DNA of 64,000 nucleotides from Amycolatopsis sp. NBRC 101858 (GCF_030269325.1 NZ_BSTD01000001.1:2248681-2312680), one strand, 5' to 3'. Counted from the stretch's first letter, positions 30,975 through 41,077 are shown. Made by a program: numbers and translations. Notes: generated from the letters alone by a model not told the origin.

Positions 30975-31979
30975 GTGAGCGAGGAACCCGAAAAGCCCGG
31001 TGGCGAAAGCACGCTGACCGTCCTGCTCGCCGGCGGGGTGAACCTGGCGATCGCGATCATGAAGCTGATCGCGGGCATCATCACCGGCTCGGGCGCGATG
31101 CTCTCCGAAGCGGCCCACTCGGTGGCCGACACCTTCACCGAGGTCCTGCTGCTGACCGCGTTGAAACGTTCCGACCGCCCGGCCGACCGCGTGCACCCCT
31201 TCGGCTACGGCAAGGAGCGCTACTTCTGGTCGCTGCTCGCCGCCGTGTCGATCTTCGCGTCGGGCTCGATGTTCGCGCTCTACGAGGGCGTCTCGACGCT
31301 GTTCGGCCACGGCGAGGCGCAGAGCACGTCGATCCTCAGCTACATCGTGCTGGCGGTGGCTTTCGTGCTCGAAGGCACGTCGTGGGTGCAGGCGGTGCGG
31401 CAGACCGTCCGGGAGTCGAAGGCCGAAAACCGATCACTTTGGGCATACCTCCGCCTGATCGACGACCCGACCCCGAAGACCGTGCTGTTCGAGGACTCCG
31501 CCGCGCTGATCGGCCTGCTGGTCGCGTTCGCCGGCATCGGCCTGCACCAGATCACCGGCTCGGAGGTCTGGGACGGCGTCGCCTCGATCGTCATCGGCGT
31601 GCTGCTCGCCTTCGTCGCCTACCTGCTCGGGCGGACCAACCGCGGCCTGCTCATCGGCCGCCAGGCCAACCCGGAGATCGTCCGCGGCGTCCGCGACCAC
31701 CTCTCCGCCGCGCCGGAGATCGAGGCCGTCGTCGACCTGCAGACGATGCTGATGGGCACCGACCAGGTCCTCGTCTGCACCCGCGTCGACTTCGACGACT
31801 CACTCGGCGCCGGCGACGTCGAACGCGCCTGCGTGCGGATCGCGGCCGAGCTGACCGAGTCGTTCAACGACGTCACCGAGGTGTTCATCGAGCCGGTGCC
31901 GCGGACCGATCCCGACCTGCGGGCCACCGTGCTCGCCCGCTACGGCGACATTGCGGAGCGCTGGAACAACCCCGCCTAG
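30975..31979 (+). CDS. Cation diffusion facilitator (CDF) transporter
   Basis: A 334-residue inner-membrane metal/proton antiporter. GTG start at 30975. The first helices carry the metal site in AAHSVADTFTE (H-x3-D) and a second site in the fifth helix (LFEDSAALIG, D-x-A), together with the C-terminal metallochaperone-like domain (about 230-334). CDF proteins export divalent ions such as Zn2+, Co2+, Mn2+ or Fe2+; the metal is not determined by these motifs. No His-rich loop. It ends six bases before the convergent CAP gene. Confidence 0.92.
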   Translation: MSEEPEKPGGESTLTVLLAGGVNLAIAIMKLIAGIITGSGAMLSEAAHSVADTFTEVLLLTALKRSDRPADRVHPFGYGKERYFWSLLAAVSIFASGSMFALYEGVSTLFGHGEAQSTSILSYIVLAVAFVLEGTSWVQAVRQTVRESKAENRSLWAYLRLIDDPTPKTVLFEDSAALIGLLVAFAGIGLHQITGSEVWDGVASIVIGVLLAFVAYLLGRTNRGLLIGRQANPEIVRGVRDHLSAAPEIEAVVDLQTMLMGTDQVLVCTRVDFDDSLGAGDVERACVRIAAELTESFNDVTEVFIEPVPRTDPDLRATVLARYGDIAERWNNPA

Positions 31980-31985
31980 CAGCCC

Positions 31986-32720
31986 TCAGTACCCGAAGTC
32001 CTGGACCCAGTAGTTGCCCGCCTTGGTGAACCCGACGCCGATCTTCGTCAGCGAGCAGTTCAGGATGTTCGCGCGGTGGCCCTCGGAGTTCATCCAGGCG
32101 TCCATGACCTGCGCCGCGGACGTCTGCCCCTTCGCGATGTTCTCCGCGCCCGGCTTCGAGTAGCCGGCGACCTTGATGCGCTGGTCGAACGTGACGCCTT
32201 CGGGGTTGGTGTGGGCGAAGAAGTTCCGGGCGGACATGTCGTCGCTGTAGTCCTGCGCGGCCTTGGTCAGGTGCGATTCCTCGGCCAGCGGCTTGCAGCC
32301 TGCCTGCGCGCGCTCGTCGTTGACGAGGGAGATGACCTGCTCGGTGGTCGAGGACGCGACGCGGGCCGCGGCCTTGGTGCTCGGCGGCGGGGCCGCTTCG
32401 GACGTCGTCGGCTTCGGGGCTTCGGACGTCTCGGTCGGGGCCGGGGCCGCGCTGGACGTCGTCGGTGCGGGAGCCTCGGTCGTGGCCTGCTTCGGGGCCG
32501 GGGACTGCCCGCCGGCGACGTCGGTGCTGCTGCCACCCCCGGCACCGCCCGGCGCGTCGGGCAGCACCAAGGCCGCGGCGCCGAGTTCGGCCGTGTTTCC
32601 TTCCGCGGTGGCCATCCAGGTGCCTGTCGCGGCGGAGAAAACGCCGAGCAGCACACTGAGTGACACCATCACCACGCGACCACGTTCACCAATGGGGGAC
32701 ACGGCGCGAGAACGTATCAC
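31986..32720 (-). CDS. Secreted CAP/SCP-domain protein
   Basis: A 244-residue protein. The signal-anchor (VVMVSLSVLLGVFSAATGTW) is followed by a Thr/Pro/Ala-rich spacer (about 45-120) and a C-terminal CAP domain: VISLVNDERAQAGCKPLAE, TKAAQDYSDDMSARNFFAHTNPEG, GENIAKGQTSAAQVMDAWMNSEGHRANIL and YWVQDFGY. The catalytic-like His and Glu positions are conserved. YkwD-type CAP proteins of Gram-positive bacteria are exported and of unknown activity. The GTG at 32720 is the most upstream start with a full signal-anchor; an internal start is possible. Confidence 0.9.
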   Translation of the reverse strand: MIRSRAVSPIGERGRVVMVSLSVLLGVFSAATGTWMATAEGNTAELGAAALVLPDAPGGAGGGSSTDVAGGQSPAPKQATTEAPAPTTSSAAPAPTETSEAPKPTTSEAAPPPSTKAAARVASSTTEQVISLVNDERAQAGCKPLAEESHLTKAAQDYSDDMSARNFFAHTNPEGVTFDQRIKVAGYSKPGAENIAKGQTSAAQVMDAWMNSEGHRANILNCSLTKIGVGFTKAGNYWVQDFGY

Positions 32721-32830
32721 GGAACGATTACAGCGAGAACCCTACGAACGCACTGGTCACATTTCCCGGGCCGGGCATTCGACGACCGACATGGAACCCG
32801 CGGCAATCGGACGCTCCGGCGTTACTCCGT

Positions 32831-35800
32831 TCAGCCGCTTCGGACTTCGAACGTGGCGTCCCCGGACGCCGTCACCGGACGGCCGGTCGGGTCCTGGGCG
32901 GTGACGGTCGCCCTGCTCGTGAAGCCTTCGTTGCCCGCGACAGTCGTGCAGGTGTAGGTGATTTCGGCGTCCGCGGCCAGGTCAGGTGCGGTGTGCGCGC
33001 ACGACGTCGTGTGGTCGTCCACGACGGACACGGCGGTCAGCGGCGCGTCACCGGTGTTCTTGACCAGAATCGAGAACGTGACGACGTCGCCCGGGCGGAC
33101 TCGGTACGGCGCCGCGTCCTTCATCAGGGCGATCTCGGGGTGGACGACGTCGACTTTCCCTTCGGCTTTCGATTGCGCGGAGCGATTGACCGGGTCCATT
33201 CCGGTGACTTCGGCGACGGTGGTGAAGTCGTCGTCCGGCGCTTTTCGAGTGCAGGTGTAGATCCGCTTTTCCCCGGCCGCCAGGGTGCCGAGTTTCTTCG
33301 CGCACGGTTCGTCGTCCACAACGGACACGCTGGTCAGCGGGACGTCACCGGTGTTGGTGACGCTGATCGTGAACGTGACGTCGTCGCCCACCCGGACCGT
33401 GCCCGGCTTCGCGTCCTTGGTGATCTTCACGGCCGGGTGGATGACATCGATCCCGTCGGTGTCCTCCGCGGCAATCGGCGGGCCGATCGGGGCCGTGGCC
33501 GTGACCTTCGCCGTGCTCACGACATCGTCCTGCGGCGCGGTCGTGGTGCAGTCGAACTTCTGGCTCGCGCCGGCTTCGAGCTTGTCGAAGGCCTTCACGC
33601 AGGGCTCGCTGACCTTCACGTCGGTCAGGGGAACGTCGCCGGTGTTCGCGACGGTGATCGCGAGGGGCACGGCGTCGCCCTCGTGGAAGGGGCCCTTCGT
33701 TTCCTGCGTGATGGAGAGCGCCGGGTGCTGGACGGTGTAGGAGGCCTCGTCGGTCGCGCTGACCTGGCGGTTCGTCGGATCGGTGCCGATCGCGGTGGCG
33801 GAGCTCACGAAATTGTCGGTGCCGGCGTTTACCGTGCAGGAGTGGTGCTGGGAAGCGCCGGGAGGGAGGGTGCCGATGGACTGAGCGCACGCCGGAGTGC
33901 GACTGTCCGCAATGGACACGTCGGTCAGTTGGACGTCGCCGGCGTTCGCGACGACGAGGGTGAACGTGACGGTGTCGCCTGGCCGGACCTGCGCGGGCGT
34001 CGCGTCGTCCGTGATGGTGATCGCCGGGTGGATGACATCGACCGGTTCCCCGGCGGTGGCGGTCACGGGACGGTTCGTGGCGTCAGTGGCGGTGACGGCC
34101 GCGGTGGCGGTGAAGTCGGCTTCGCCGGCGACTTGAGTGCAGCTGTAGTTCTGCGTGGCTCGCGGTTCGAGTGAACCCAGGGGTTTGGCGCATGCCGGTG
34201 CGCCGGGATCGGCCACGGAGACGTCGCGCAGCACGCTGTCGCCGGTGTTGGTGACGGTGATCGCCGAGGTGACGGTGTCGCCGGGGCGGACGACTCGCGG
34301 CTCGACGGTCCTGGTGACGGCGATGGCCGGGTGGATGACGTCGACCTTCGCGGTGCTTTCGGCCGTGACCGGCGGGCCGACCGGGGGTGTACCGGTGACC
34401 CGGACGGTCGCCGTGAGGTCGTCGGCCGGCGCGGTGAGGGTGCAGCCGAAGTCCCGGGTGGTGCCGGGTTCGAGGGCGCCGTCGAGCACTTGGGCACAGC
34501 CCGTGGCTCGCGCCTGCGGACCGGTGGCCCGGGTGGTCGTGGCCTGCTGGCCGGGCGTCGACGAGTCCGTGACCCGCAAGCCGGCCAGCGGCACGTCACC
34601 GGTGTTGCGCACGGTGATCCGCAGCGGCACCGCGTCGCCTTCGCGGAACGGCCCGCCCGTGACCTCCGCGGTGAGCGCCACGGCCGGGTGCTGCACGGCG
34701 AACGCGGCCTCCGCGGTCGCCGTCACCGGGTGGGCCGTCGGGTCCAGGCCCGTCACCGCCGGCTTGTTCGTGAAGCCGGTGGCGCCCGCGACCGTCGTGC
34801 ACGTGTACGTCGAAGCCGCCTGCGGTTGGAGCGTCCCGAGTGGCTTCGCGCACGCCTTGACCTGGTCATCCGCGATCGTCACGCCGGTCAGCGGCACGTC
34901 GCCCGTGTTGGTGGCGGTGATCGTCCACGTCACCGTGTCGCCTTCGCGGACAGCGGCGGGCGAAGCCTGCGCGGCGAGCGCCATCCGCGGGTGGATCACG
35001 TCGACCACGGCGTCGTCGGTGACCTTCACCGTGCGGCCGAGCTGGTCCTTCCCCGACGCGGCCGCCGTGTTGGTGAAGTCGTCCGGCGGGGCCGGCGCGG
35101 TGCAGGTGTACCTCTGCCTGCCCTGCGGTGGGAGCGCGCCGATCACTCGTGCGCACGCCGGCGTGCGGTCGTCGGTGACGGCGACCTCGGTCAGCGGCGC
35201 GTCGCCGGCGTTGGCGACCGTGATCGTGAACGTGATCGGGTCGCCGGCGCGGACGACACCGGGCGAGGCGTCCTTCGTGAGCGTCAGGGCCGGCGTGATC
35301 ACCGTGACGGTCGACGGCGCGGTGGCGGTCACCGGCTGACCCGCGAGGTCGGTGCCGGTGGCGGTCACGTGCGACGTCGTCGTCGTGGACGGGTTCGCCG
35401 TGCACGTGTACGCCTGCGTCGCGCCCGCGGCCAGGCCGTCGAACGTGCGCGAACACGACGTCGTCGTGTCGTCGGTGACCTTCACCGGTGAGAGCGGGCT
35501 GTCGCCGGTGTTCTTGACCGCGACGGAGAACGTCACGGCGTCGCCCGCGTGGATCACCGGCGGGTTCGCGGTCTTGGTGACCTCGACGGCGGGCGCGATC
35601 GTCGGCGCGGGCGCATCCGCGGTGGCCGTGACCTGCTTGCCGAAGTCGTCGGTGGCTGCCGCGGCCGCGGTGTTGACGCCGTCGGCGATCGGGGCCTTCG
35701 CCGTGCACGTCGTCGTGCGGCTTTCGCCCGGTGCGAGAGCTCCGGTGAGCGCGCACGAAGGTGCCTTCGCGTCGGTGACCCGCAGGCCGGAAAGCCCGAC

Positions 35801-37285
35801 GTCGCCGGTGTTCGTGACCTTGATCGTGAAGGTCGCGGTGTCGCCGGCGCGGTACGCGGGCTTGTCGGCCGTCTTCGTCATGCCCAACGACGGGTGCACG
35901 ACGTCGACGGCGGCGGTCGCGGCGCCGTCGAGCGCGTCGCCGAGGGCGCTCGTGCCGGTCGCCTTCACGGCATTCGTGAAGTCGTCGGCCGGGGCGGGGC
36001 CGGTGCAGTCGTAGGTGACCGTCTGACCCGGGGCGAGCGTGCCGAGTGGCTTGGCGCAGGCCGGAAAGGCCTCGTCCGCGACCTGCACGCCGGACGCCGC
36101 GACGCCGCCCGGGTTGGTCACGGCGACGGTGAACGTCACCGGCTCGCCGGCGTGCGCCTTCGGCTGCTTCACGCGCAGAGCGGCTTGGAGTTCGGGCACC
36201 GGCACGGAAAACGCCATGTTCTGCGCGAGATAACTGTCCCCGCTGGTGACGAAGCCGAGCTTCGCGCTCGTCGCGCCCGCGGGGATGGTGTCGACGTCGA
36301 AAGACTTCGCGTCCACGCTGAAGTTGTTCTTCACGCCCGGCGCGGAAGCGTTGTCGGCGTTGGAGATGAAGAAGTTCGACGTCCCGCCGGTCGCGGGCTC
36401 GGCGGCCGGGGTGCCGTCGACCAGGAACTGGTCGCCGGAGCCACCCCAGTCGCCGTCGTAGGCGGTGACGCCGACGTGCGCGTCGGCGGCCGCCGCGCGG
36501 AAGCCGGTGATCGTCGTTTCCGTGGGGGCGTCGGAGGCCTGGCGGACGTGCCCGTCGTAGACGACGACCTTGCGCTTGTTCGGCGCGAAGTCGGGGTTGC
36601 GCGACGGATACGCGTAGACCAGGGCGATCGACCAGCCGCCGGCGCAGTCGAAACCCTTGGGGGCCCAGATGTTCCCGACGGTCACGTCGAGCGCGGCGCC
36701 GGTCGGCGCGCCCGCGAACTGGCCGGTCACGTCGGCGTGGGCGGAGTAGTACGGGCCGTCTTCGGCGAAGCCCGACGGCCGAACGTCGACGGGCTTCGCG
36801 CTGCCCACCGAAAGCCGGACGTTCTGCGTGGCGGGGTTCCCCGGCGGTGGAATCGCGGGAACGCCCTCGCGGAAACCGCACGTCGTGCCCGTCGTGTTGC
36901 CTGCCCAGTTCAGGCGCGCGAAGACGATCCGGGCGCCGGGCGGGATGCGCACCGACGCGCTCGCGGAGTCGAACGTGGCCGGGTCGGCGTCGACATCCGC
37001 CCACTGCATGAAGAAGTCGTCGTTGACCAGGGTGTCCTTGCGGTCCGCGGTGTTCGCGCACGCCGCGGGGGTGGCGACCGCGCCGGCGGCCGGCGCGTGG
37101 TCGGCGGCGACCGGGCAGCGCAGGACACCGTTGCCCGCGTACAGGAAGTCGCCGTAGACGACGTCGTCGTAGCCCACCGCGAAAGGCGGGGCACCGGCCG
37201 CGCCGGCCGACGGCACGAGCGCCGAGGCCAAGAAGACCAGTGCCAGAACGAGAACCAGGCGAAGCGGTCTTTCGGGCAACGGCAC
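32831..37285 (-). CDS. Giant secreted DUF11-repeat protein
   Basis: A 1,484-residue protein with a signal peptide (residues about 1-29). An N-terminal domain of about 335 residues contains FADVTVGNIWAPKG- and FFISNADN-type blocks seen upstream of repeats in such proteins. Eleven tandem Ig-like repeats of about 100 residues follow, each with the pattern HPxhxhTKxAxPxxVRxGDxVTFTIxVTNTGDxPLTxVxVxD...C...CT and a pair of conserved Cys. This is the DUF11/CARDB-like fold family. There is no LPXTG, lipobox or C-terminal helix, so it is either released or held non-covalently. Role: probably surface filament or adhesin; inference. The GTG start follows GGAGGTGGCGAGGA. Confidence 0.88.
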   Translation of the reverse strand: MPLPERPLRLVLVLALVFLASALVPSAGAAGAPPFAVGYDDVVYGDFLYAGNGVLRCPVAADHAPAAGAVATPAACANTADRKDTLVNDDFFMQWADVDADPATFDSASASVRIPPGARIVFARLNWAGNTTGTTCGFREGVPAIPPPGNPATQNVRLSVGSAKPVDVRPSGFAEDGPYYSAHADVTGQFAGAPTGAALDVTVGNIWAPKGFDCAGGWSIALVYAYPSRNPDFAPNKRKVVVYDGHVRQASDAPTETTITGFRAAAADAHVGVTAYDGDWGGSGDQFLVDGTPAAEPATGGTSNFFISNADNASAPGVKNNFSVDAKSFDVDTIPAGATSAKLGFVTSGDSYLAQNMAFSVPVPELQAALRVKQPKAHAGEPVTFTVAVTNPGGVAASGVQVADEAFPACAKPLGTLAPGQTVTYDCTGPAPADDFTNAVKATGTSALGDALDGAATAAVDVVHPSLGMTKTADKPAYRAGDTATFTIKVTNTGDVGLSGLRVTDAKAPSCALTGALAPGESRTTTCTAKAPIADGVNTAAAAATDDFGKQVTATADAPAPTIAPAVEVTKTANPPVIHAGDAVTFSVAVKNTGDSPLSPVKVTDDTTTSCSRTFDGLAAGATQAYTCTANPSTTTTSHVTATGTDLAGQPVTATAPSTVTVITPALTLTKDASPGVVRAGDPITFTITVANAGDAPLTEVAVTDDRTPACARVIGALPPQGRQRYTCTAPAPPDDFTNTAAASGKDQLGRTVKVTDDAVVDVIHPRMALAAQASPAAVREGDTVTWTITATNTGDVPLTGVTIADDQVKACAKPLGTLQPQAASTYTCTTVAGATGFTNKPAVTGLDPTAHPVTATAEAAFAVQHPAVALTAEVTGGPFREGDAVPLRITVRNTGDVPLAGLRVTDSSTPGQQATTTRATGPQARATGCAQVLDGALEPGTTRDFGCTLTAPADDLTATVRVTGTPPVGPPVTAESTAKVDVIHPAIAVTRTVEPRVVRPGDTVTSAITVTNTGDSVLRDVSVADPGAPACAKPLGSLEPRATQNYSCTQVAGEADFTATAAVTATDATNRPVTATAGEPVDVIHPAITITDDATPAQVRPGDTVTFTLVVANAGDVQLTDVSIADSRTPACAQSIGTLPPGASQHHSCTVNAGTDNFVSSATAIGTDPTNRQVSATDEASYTVQHPALSITQETKGPFHEGDAVPLAITVANTGDVPLTDVKVSEPCVKAFDKLEAGASQKFDCTTTAPQDDVVSTAKVTATAPIGPPIAAEDTDGIDVIHPAVKITKDAKPGTVRVGDDVTFTISVTNTGDVPLTSVSVVDDEPCAKKLGTLAAGEKRIYTCTRKAPDDDFTTVAEVTGMDPVNRSAQSKAEGKVDVVHPEIALMKDAAPYRVRPGDVVTFSILVKNTGDAPLTAVSVVDDHTTSCAHTAPDLAADAEITYTCTTVAGNEGFTSRATVTAQDPTGRPVTASGDATFEVRSG

Positions 37286-37354
37286 TCCTCGCCACCTCCG
37301 GGGCCGAGACGACCTAGGGAGCCTGGCACGAGAGCGGGCCTCGCGGGCCGAATC

Positions 37355-37825
37355 TCACCCGTCCGTGGATCCGGTCAGCTTCGCGGTCGATTCGTGGGTG
37401 AGGGCGGTGGCCCCCTCGACGAACCCGATCACCGTGCGGAGTTCGTCGTCGGTGTAGCGGTCGCACAGCTCGTACATGCGCTTGACGAGGTTGTCCCACA
37501 GGTGGATGCCGCTCGCGATGGCTTGTTCGTCGAGCGCGATGAGGACGCGGCGGCGGTCGTCGGGGTGCGGCCGGCGGTCGACGATGCCCTTGCGTTCCAG
37601 CCGGTCGATCATCGCGGTCACCGACGCGGGCGCCAGTCCGGAGAGCCGCGCGAGGTCCTTCGGCGTCTGCGGCCCGAACCGCGCGAGGTAGTCCAGGACC
37701 TTGCTGTCGACGGCCGACAGCCCCCGCGTCTCGGAGATCGCGGTGTGGAACATGACCGTCTCCGTCGACAGCTCCCGGGACCTGAGCAGGACTTCTTCGA
37801 CCAGGTGCGCTCGCTCACTTGACAC
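37355..37825 (-). CDS. MarR-family regulator
   Basis: A 156-residue winged-helix repressor from GTG at 37825: PKDLARLSGLAPASVTAMIDRLERKGIVDRRPHPDDRRRVLIAL. It is divergent from a FAD monooxygenase and separated from it by 73 bases that hold an operator-like inverted repeat. The longer ORF upstream of 37825 overlaps the monooxygenase promoter and reads as non-coding, so the shorter start is used. Likely represses both genes until an aromatic ligand binds. Confidence 0.88.
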   Translation of the reverse strand: MSSERAHLVEEVLLRSRELSTETVMFHTAISETRGLSAVDSKVLDYLARFGPQTPKDLARLSGLAPASVTAMIDRLERKGIVDRRPHPDDRRRVLIALDEQAIASGIHLWDNLVKRMYELCDRYTDDELRTVIGFVEGATALTHESTAKLTGSTDG

Positions 37826-37848
37826 GAGCCTCAGCCTAGCCCACTCTT

Positions 37849-37868
37849 TAGTTCGACAGAACGAATTA
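37849..37868. promoter_or_regulatory. Operator between MarR and monooxygenase genes
   Basis: TAGTTCG-ACAGAA-CGAATTA; six of seven paired positions match. It is AT-rich, located in the shared promoter region, and fits a MarR operator. Confidence 0.65.
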
Positions 37869-37898
37869 GTTTCTAAGAGATTCGAGGGGACGAACGAG

Positions 37899-39095
37899 AT
37901 GACCAAGGCGCTGATCATCGGGGGCGGCATCGCGGGCACGATCACGGCCATCGCGCTGCACGAAGCCGGGCACGAACCGGTGTTGTTCGAAGCCTACGAC
38001 CGGGGCGCCGAGGGCGTCGGTGCGTTCCTCACGCTGGCGGTGAACGGCCTTGACGCGCTGCTGCCGCTGGGCCTCAAGGACGTCGTCAAGGGCACCGGTT
38101 TCGACTCGCCCCGCATGTCGATCGGGCTCGGCAACGGCACCCGGCTGGCCGAGTTCGCCCTCGGCGGCGCCCTGCCGGACGGCACCGTGAGCCAGACCGT
38201 GCTGCGCTCCGACCTCTACGTCGCCCTGCGCGACGCGGCCACCCGGCGCGGGATCCACGCCGAGTACGGCAAACGCCTGATCGGCGCGAGCCAGACGTCT
38301 TCGCAGGTCAGAGCCGACTTCTCGGACGGCTCGCACGTCGAAGGCGACCTGCTGATCGGCGCCGACGGACTCCGTTCGCGCGTCCGCACGATCATCGACC
38401 CGGACGCGCCGGCGCCGCGGTACGTGCCGCTGCTCAACACCGGCGGGTTCGCCGAAGGCCTGACCCTGCCGGACGAGCCGGGCGTGCTGAACATGGTGTT
38501 CGGCAAGCGCGTGTTCTTCTGCCACGTCGTCAGTCCGGAGGACGGCCGCGTCTGGTGGTTCGCGAACCCGGCCCGCAAGACCGAGCCGACGGCGTCCGAG
38601 CTGGCGACGCTGGCCGGCGAGAAACTGCGCGCCGAGCTGCTGCACCTGGTGGAGCGCGACCGGACGCCGGCGACGGAGATCATCCGCGCGACCCGCGAGG
38701 TCTACCCGGCGTGGCCGACGTTCGACTTCCCGACGGTCCCGGTCTGGCACCGCGGCCGCATGGTGATCATCGGCGACGCGGCGCACGCGACGTCACCGGC
38801 GGCGGGCCAGGGCGCGTCGATGGCCATCGAAGACGCCGTCACGCTGGGCAAATGCCTGCGCGACGTGCCGGACGTCGAGCGTGCGCTGACCACGTACGAG
38901 AGCCTGCGGCGCGAGCGCGTCGAAGCCGTGGTCGCGGCCGGGAAGCGCAACGGCGACCAGAAGGTGATCGGCCCGGTCGGCCGCGTCATCCGCGACTTCT
39001 TCATCAAGCGGGTGTTCTCGAAGCCGTTCGACGAGGACCCGAACGAATTCATGTGGAACCACCGCATCGACTGGAACGAGAAGATCGCGGCCTAG
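37899..39095 (+). CDS. FAD-dependent monooxygenase
   Basis: A 398-residue PHBH-type flavoprotein. The N-terminal dinucleotide fold is [28 protein letters not shown] motif near the C-terminus: [26 protein letters not shown]. The middle RSRVRT segment matches the DG/RS type loops. Such enzymes hydroxylate or epoxidise aromatic and polyketide substrates with NAD(P)H and O2. Substrate unknown; the divergent MarR gene suggests detoxification of an aromatic compound. ATG at 37899 follows GAGGGGACGAACGAG. It ends in a four-base overlap with convergent dcd. Confidence 0.9.
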   Translation: MTKALIIGGGIAGTITAIALHEAGHEPVLFEAYDRGAEGVGAFLTLAVNGLDALLPLGLKDVVKGTGFDSPRMSIGLGNGTRLAEFALGGALPDGTVSQTVLRSDLYVALRDAATRRGIHAEYGKRLIGASQTSSQVRADFSDGSHVEGDLLIGADGLRSRVRTIIDPDAPAPRYVPLLNTGGFAEGLTLPDEPGVLNMVFGKRVFFCHVVSPEDGRVWWFANPARKTEPTASELATLAGEKLRAELLHLVERDRTPATEIIRATREVYPAWPTFDFPTVPVWHRGRMVIIGDAAHATSPAAGQGASMAIEDAVTLGKCLRDVPDVERALTTYESLRRERVEAVVAAGKRNGDQKVIGPVGRVIRDFFIKRVFSKPFDEDPNEFMWNHRIDWNEKIAA

Positions 39096-39673
39096 CGCCA
39101 GGTGTCGACGCGGTGGAAGTTCTTGTACGCCCGGCTCGGGGTCGGACCGCGCTGCCCCTGGTAGCGGGACCCGGCCTCGCTCGAGCCGTACGGGAACTCG
39201 GCCGCGCTGGAGAGCCGGAAGATGCACAGCTGGCCGATCTTCATGCCCGGCCAGAGCGTGATCGGCAGGTTCGCGACGTTCGACAGTTCCAGGGTGATGT
39301 GCCCGGAGAAGCCGGGGTCGATGAACCCGGCGGTCGAGTGCGTGAGCAGCCCGAGCCGGCCGAGCGACGACTTGCCCTCGAGGCGGCCGGCGAGGTCGTC
39401 GGCCAGGGTGACGAGCTCGAACGTCGAGCCGAGCACGAACTCGCCTGGGTGCAGCACGAAGGGCTCGTCGCCCTCCTTCTCGACCAGCGAGGTCAGGTCG
39501 TCCTGCTGCAGCTGCGGGTCGATGTGGGTGTACTTGCTGTTGTTGAAGACGCGGAAGTACCGGTCGAGCCGGACGTCGACGCTGGACGGCTGGACCATGC
39601 CGGCGTCGAAGGGGTCGATGCCGAGCCGGCCGGCTTCGAGCTCTTTGCGGAGGTCACGGTCACTGAGCAGCAC
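39092..39673 (-). CDS. dcd: dCTP deaminase
   Basis: A 193-residue trimeric enzyme of pyrimidine deoxynucleotide synthesis. Conserved blocks are [39 protein letters not shown] and the C-terminal Ser/Thr-rich region [17 protein letters not shown]. Mycobacterial and actinobacterial members are bifunctional dCTP deaminase/dUTPases; the sequence fits that group. It overlaps the monooxygenase stop by four bases and has no close upstream gene. Housekeeping gene. Confidence 0.95.
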   Translation of the reverse strand: MLLSDRDLRKELEAGRLGIDPFDAGMVQPSSVDVRLDRYFRVFNNSKYTHIDPQLQQDDLTSLVEKEGDEPFVLHPGEFVLGSTFELVTLADDLAGRLEGKSSLGRLGLLTHSTAGFIDPGFSGHITLELSNVANLPITLWPGMKIGQLCIFRLSSAAEFPYGSSEAGSRYQGQRGPTPSRAYKNFHRVDTWR

Positions 39674-39696
39674 GCCGCGAAGCCTATCCGGTGGGT

Positions 39697-40890
39697 TCAG
39701 GCCGCCCGCATGTGCTGCGCGTAGGTCGTATCCGGCGCGAAGAGCTTCTCGAGCCGCTTCACGTACCCGCGGCGCCCGGCCTCGCCGATCCGTTCCTGCA
39801 GCGCGGTGGCACCGGGGATGAACCGCCGCACGGTCTCGGCGGCGAAGTTGACGCCCGCCACGGCGACGATCGCGGCCTGCGCGACGGGGTCGTTCGGCAG
39901 CCCGAGGAAGTCGGCGTTGGTCTTCCCGAGCACGAGCCGGCTGATCGACGAGTGCACGGCGACGGAGACGTGCGACAGCACCTTCCCGACGGCGCCGCGC
40001 CCCTCGCCGACGGCGGCGTTGGCCTCGATGAGCGCTTTGGCGAGGCGCTTCGAGTCGTCGTCCGGGATGAACTCGGTGGCGGCGAGCAGCCAGAGCAGGC
40101 GCCAGGCGTCTTCTTCGGAGGTGGGCAGCAGCTCGTCGTCGACACCCATGAGCCAGCCGATGTAGCGCCAGAGGTGCAGGATGTCGCCGCGTTCGCGCGC
40201 GGAGTAGCGGAGGCCGAGAAGCTGCGTGCCGAAGACGTAGACGAGCGAGAAGAGCAGGAGGGTGCCGGCGGTCTGCACCTGGTTGACGGGCTTGTCCCAG
40301 GCGGCGTAGTCCCAGTCGGCCCGCCGGTTCATGGCGGCACGCACGTGGGCGTGCACGACCCGGATCCGGAGGGCGGAGGCGTAGCCCTGTTCACCGTGCT
40401 TGAGGGCGCCGGGCGTGGTGACGTCGATCCACCAGGCGGCGGTCTCGACGAGCCGCCGCGTGGCCTTGTACTCGATCTCCCCGGTACCGACCAGGGATTT
40501 CGTGGCGCGGGACGCGAGGTAGCCGCCCATCAGCGACATGTCCCCGAGCGGGAAGAGGCCCAGCAACCCGGCCCGGGTAATGGCTTTGGCGCCCCGCTCG
40601 AGCCGCTCGTCGTCGACCCAGTAGGGCTTGGCGTTGACCTCGTCGAAGAAGGCCTTGAGCGGCCCTTCCGCGGCGGCACCACTCTTCAGCGCGTCTTCGA
40701 AGAGCTTCCGGCCCTGTCCCTTGGGCTGTTGCGCCATCCAGGCGACGACGTCATCGGCCCGCTGGTCCTCGACCTGGGCGAACTCCCGCAGCCGGGCGAC
40801 CTGCCGTTCGTCGCCCCGGATGTCCCCTTCGATGAACAGCCGCTGGGCCAGCCGGAACCCGCCTTCGCGAAACAGCTCGGGCTCTTCCAT
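39697..40890 (-). CDS. MpaB/Lcp-like oxygenase (DUF2236)
   Basis: A 397-residue helical protein. The DUF2236 core includes [40 protein letters not shown] and [15 protein letters not shown], which match the positions of heme-binding His and the Arg/Thr residues in latex-clearing protein Lcp and fungal MpaB. These are b-type heme oxygenases. Rubber, lipid or terpenoid substrates are possible; a chromosomal copy with no export signal cannot be assigned one. ATG at 40890 follows GGAGGTGAGC. Overlapping palindromes 25-40 bases upstream indicate a repressor. Confidence 0.82.
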   Translation of the reverse strand: MEEPELFREGGFRLAQRLFIEGDIRGDERQVARLREFAQVEDQRADDVVAWMAQQPKGQGRKLFEDALKSGAAAEGPLKAFFDEVNAKPYWVDDERLERGAKAITRAGLLGLFPLGDMSLMGGYLASRATKSLVGTGEIEYKATRRLVETAAWWIDVTTPGALKHGEQGYASALRIRVVHAHVRAAMNRRADWDYAAWDKPVNQVQTAGTLLLFSLVYVFGTQLLGLRYSARERGDILHLWRYIGWLMGVDDELLPTSEEDAWRLLWLLAATEFIPDDDSKRLAKALIEANAAVGEGRGAVGKVLSHVSVAVHSSISRLVLGKTNADFLGLPNDPVAQAAIVAVAGVNFAAETVRRFIPGATALQERIGEAGRRGYVKRLEKLFAPDTTYAQHMRAA

Positions 40891-40910
40891 GGCGCTCACC
40901 TCCGAGGTCG

Positions 40911-40930
40911 ACAACAAGTGTTGTCACTTG
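40911..40930. promoter_or_regulatory. Overlapping palindromes upstream of MpaB-like gene
   Basis: ACAAC-AAGT-GTTGT (40911-40924) and CAAGTG-TTGT-CACTTG (40915-40930) are both perfect and overlap. The pair forms a TetR-sized operator 21 bases upstream of the start codon. No adjacent regulator gene. Confidence 0.7.
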
Positions 40931-41000
40931 AAGCGCGGACGTCAAGGAGGGAGGGGTCTGGACACGGGGATCACGCCGCCGTGTATGCTGGCGACGCACT

Positions 41001-41071
41001 GCGGATGTAGTTCAATGGTAGAACATCAGCTTCCCAAGCTGAATACGCGGGTTCGATTCCCGTCATCCGCT
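41001..41071 (+). tRNA. tRNA-Gly(CCC)
   Basis: Cloverleaf from GCGGATG to CATCCGC with discriminator T. D-arm GTTC/GAAC, anticodon arm TCAGC-TTCCCAA-GCTGA with anticodon CCC, T-arm CGGG-TTCGATT-CCCG. No CCA is encoded. A -10-like TATGCT lies 12 bases upstream (40984-40989). A terminator follows. Confidence 0.96.
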
Positions 41072-41077
41072 CTCAGT

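Noticed and set aside
35549..37822. 757-codon ORF opposite the DUF11 protein
   Set aside because: Composition is that of antisense to a repeat gene; the DUF11 protein has signal peptide, repeats and a ribosome site.
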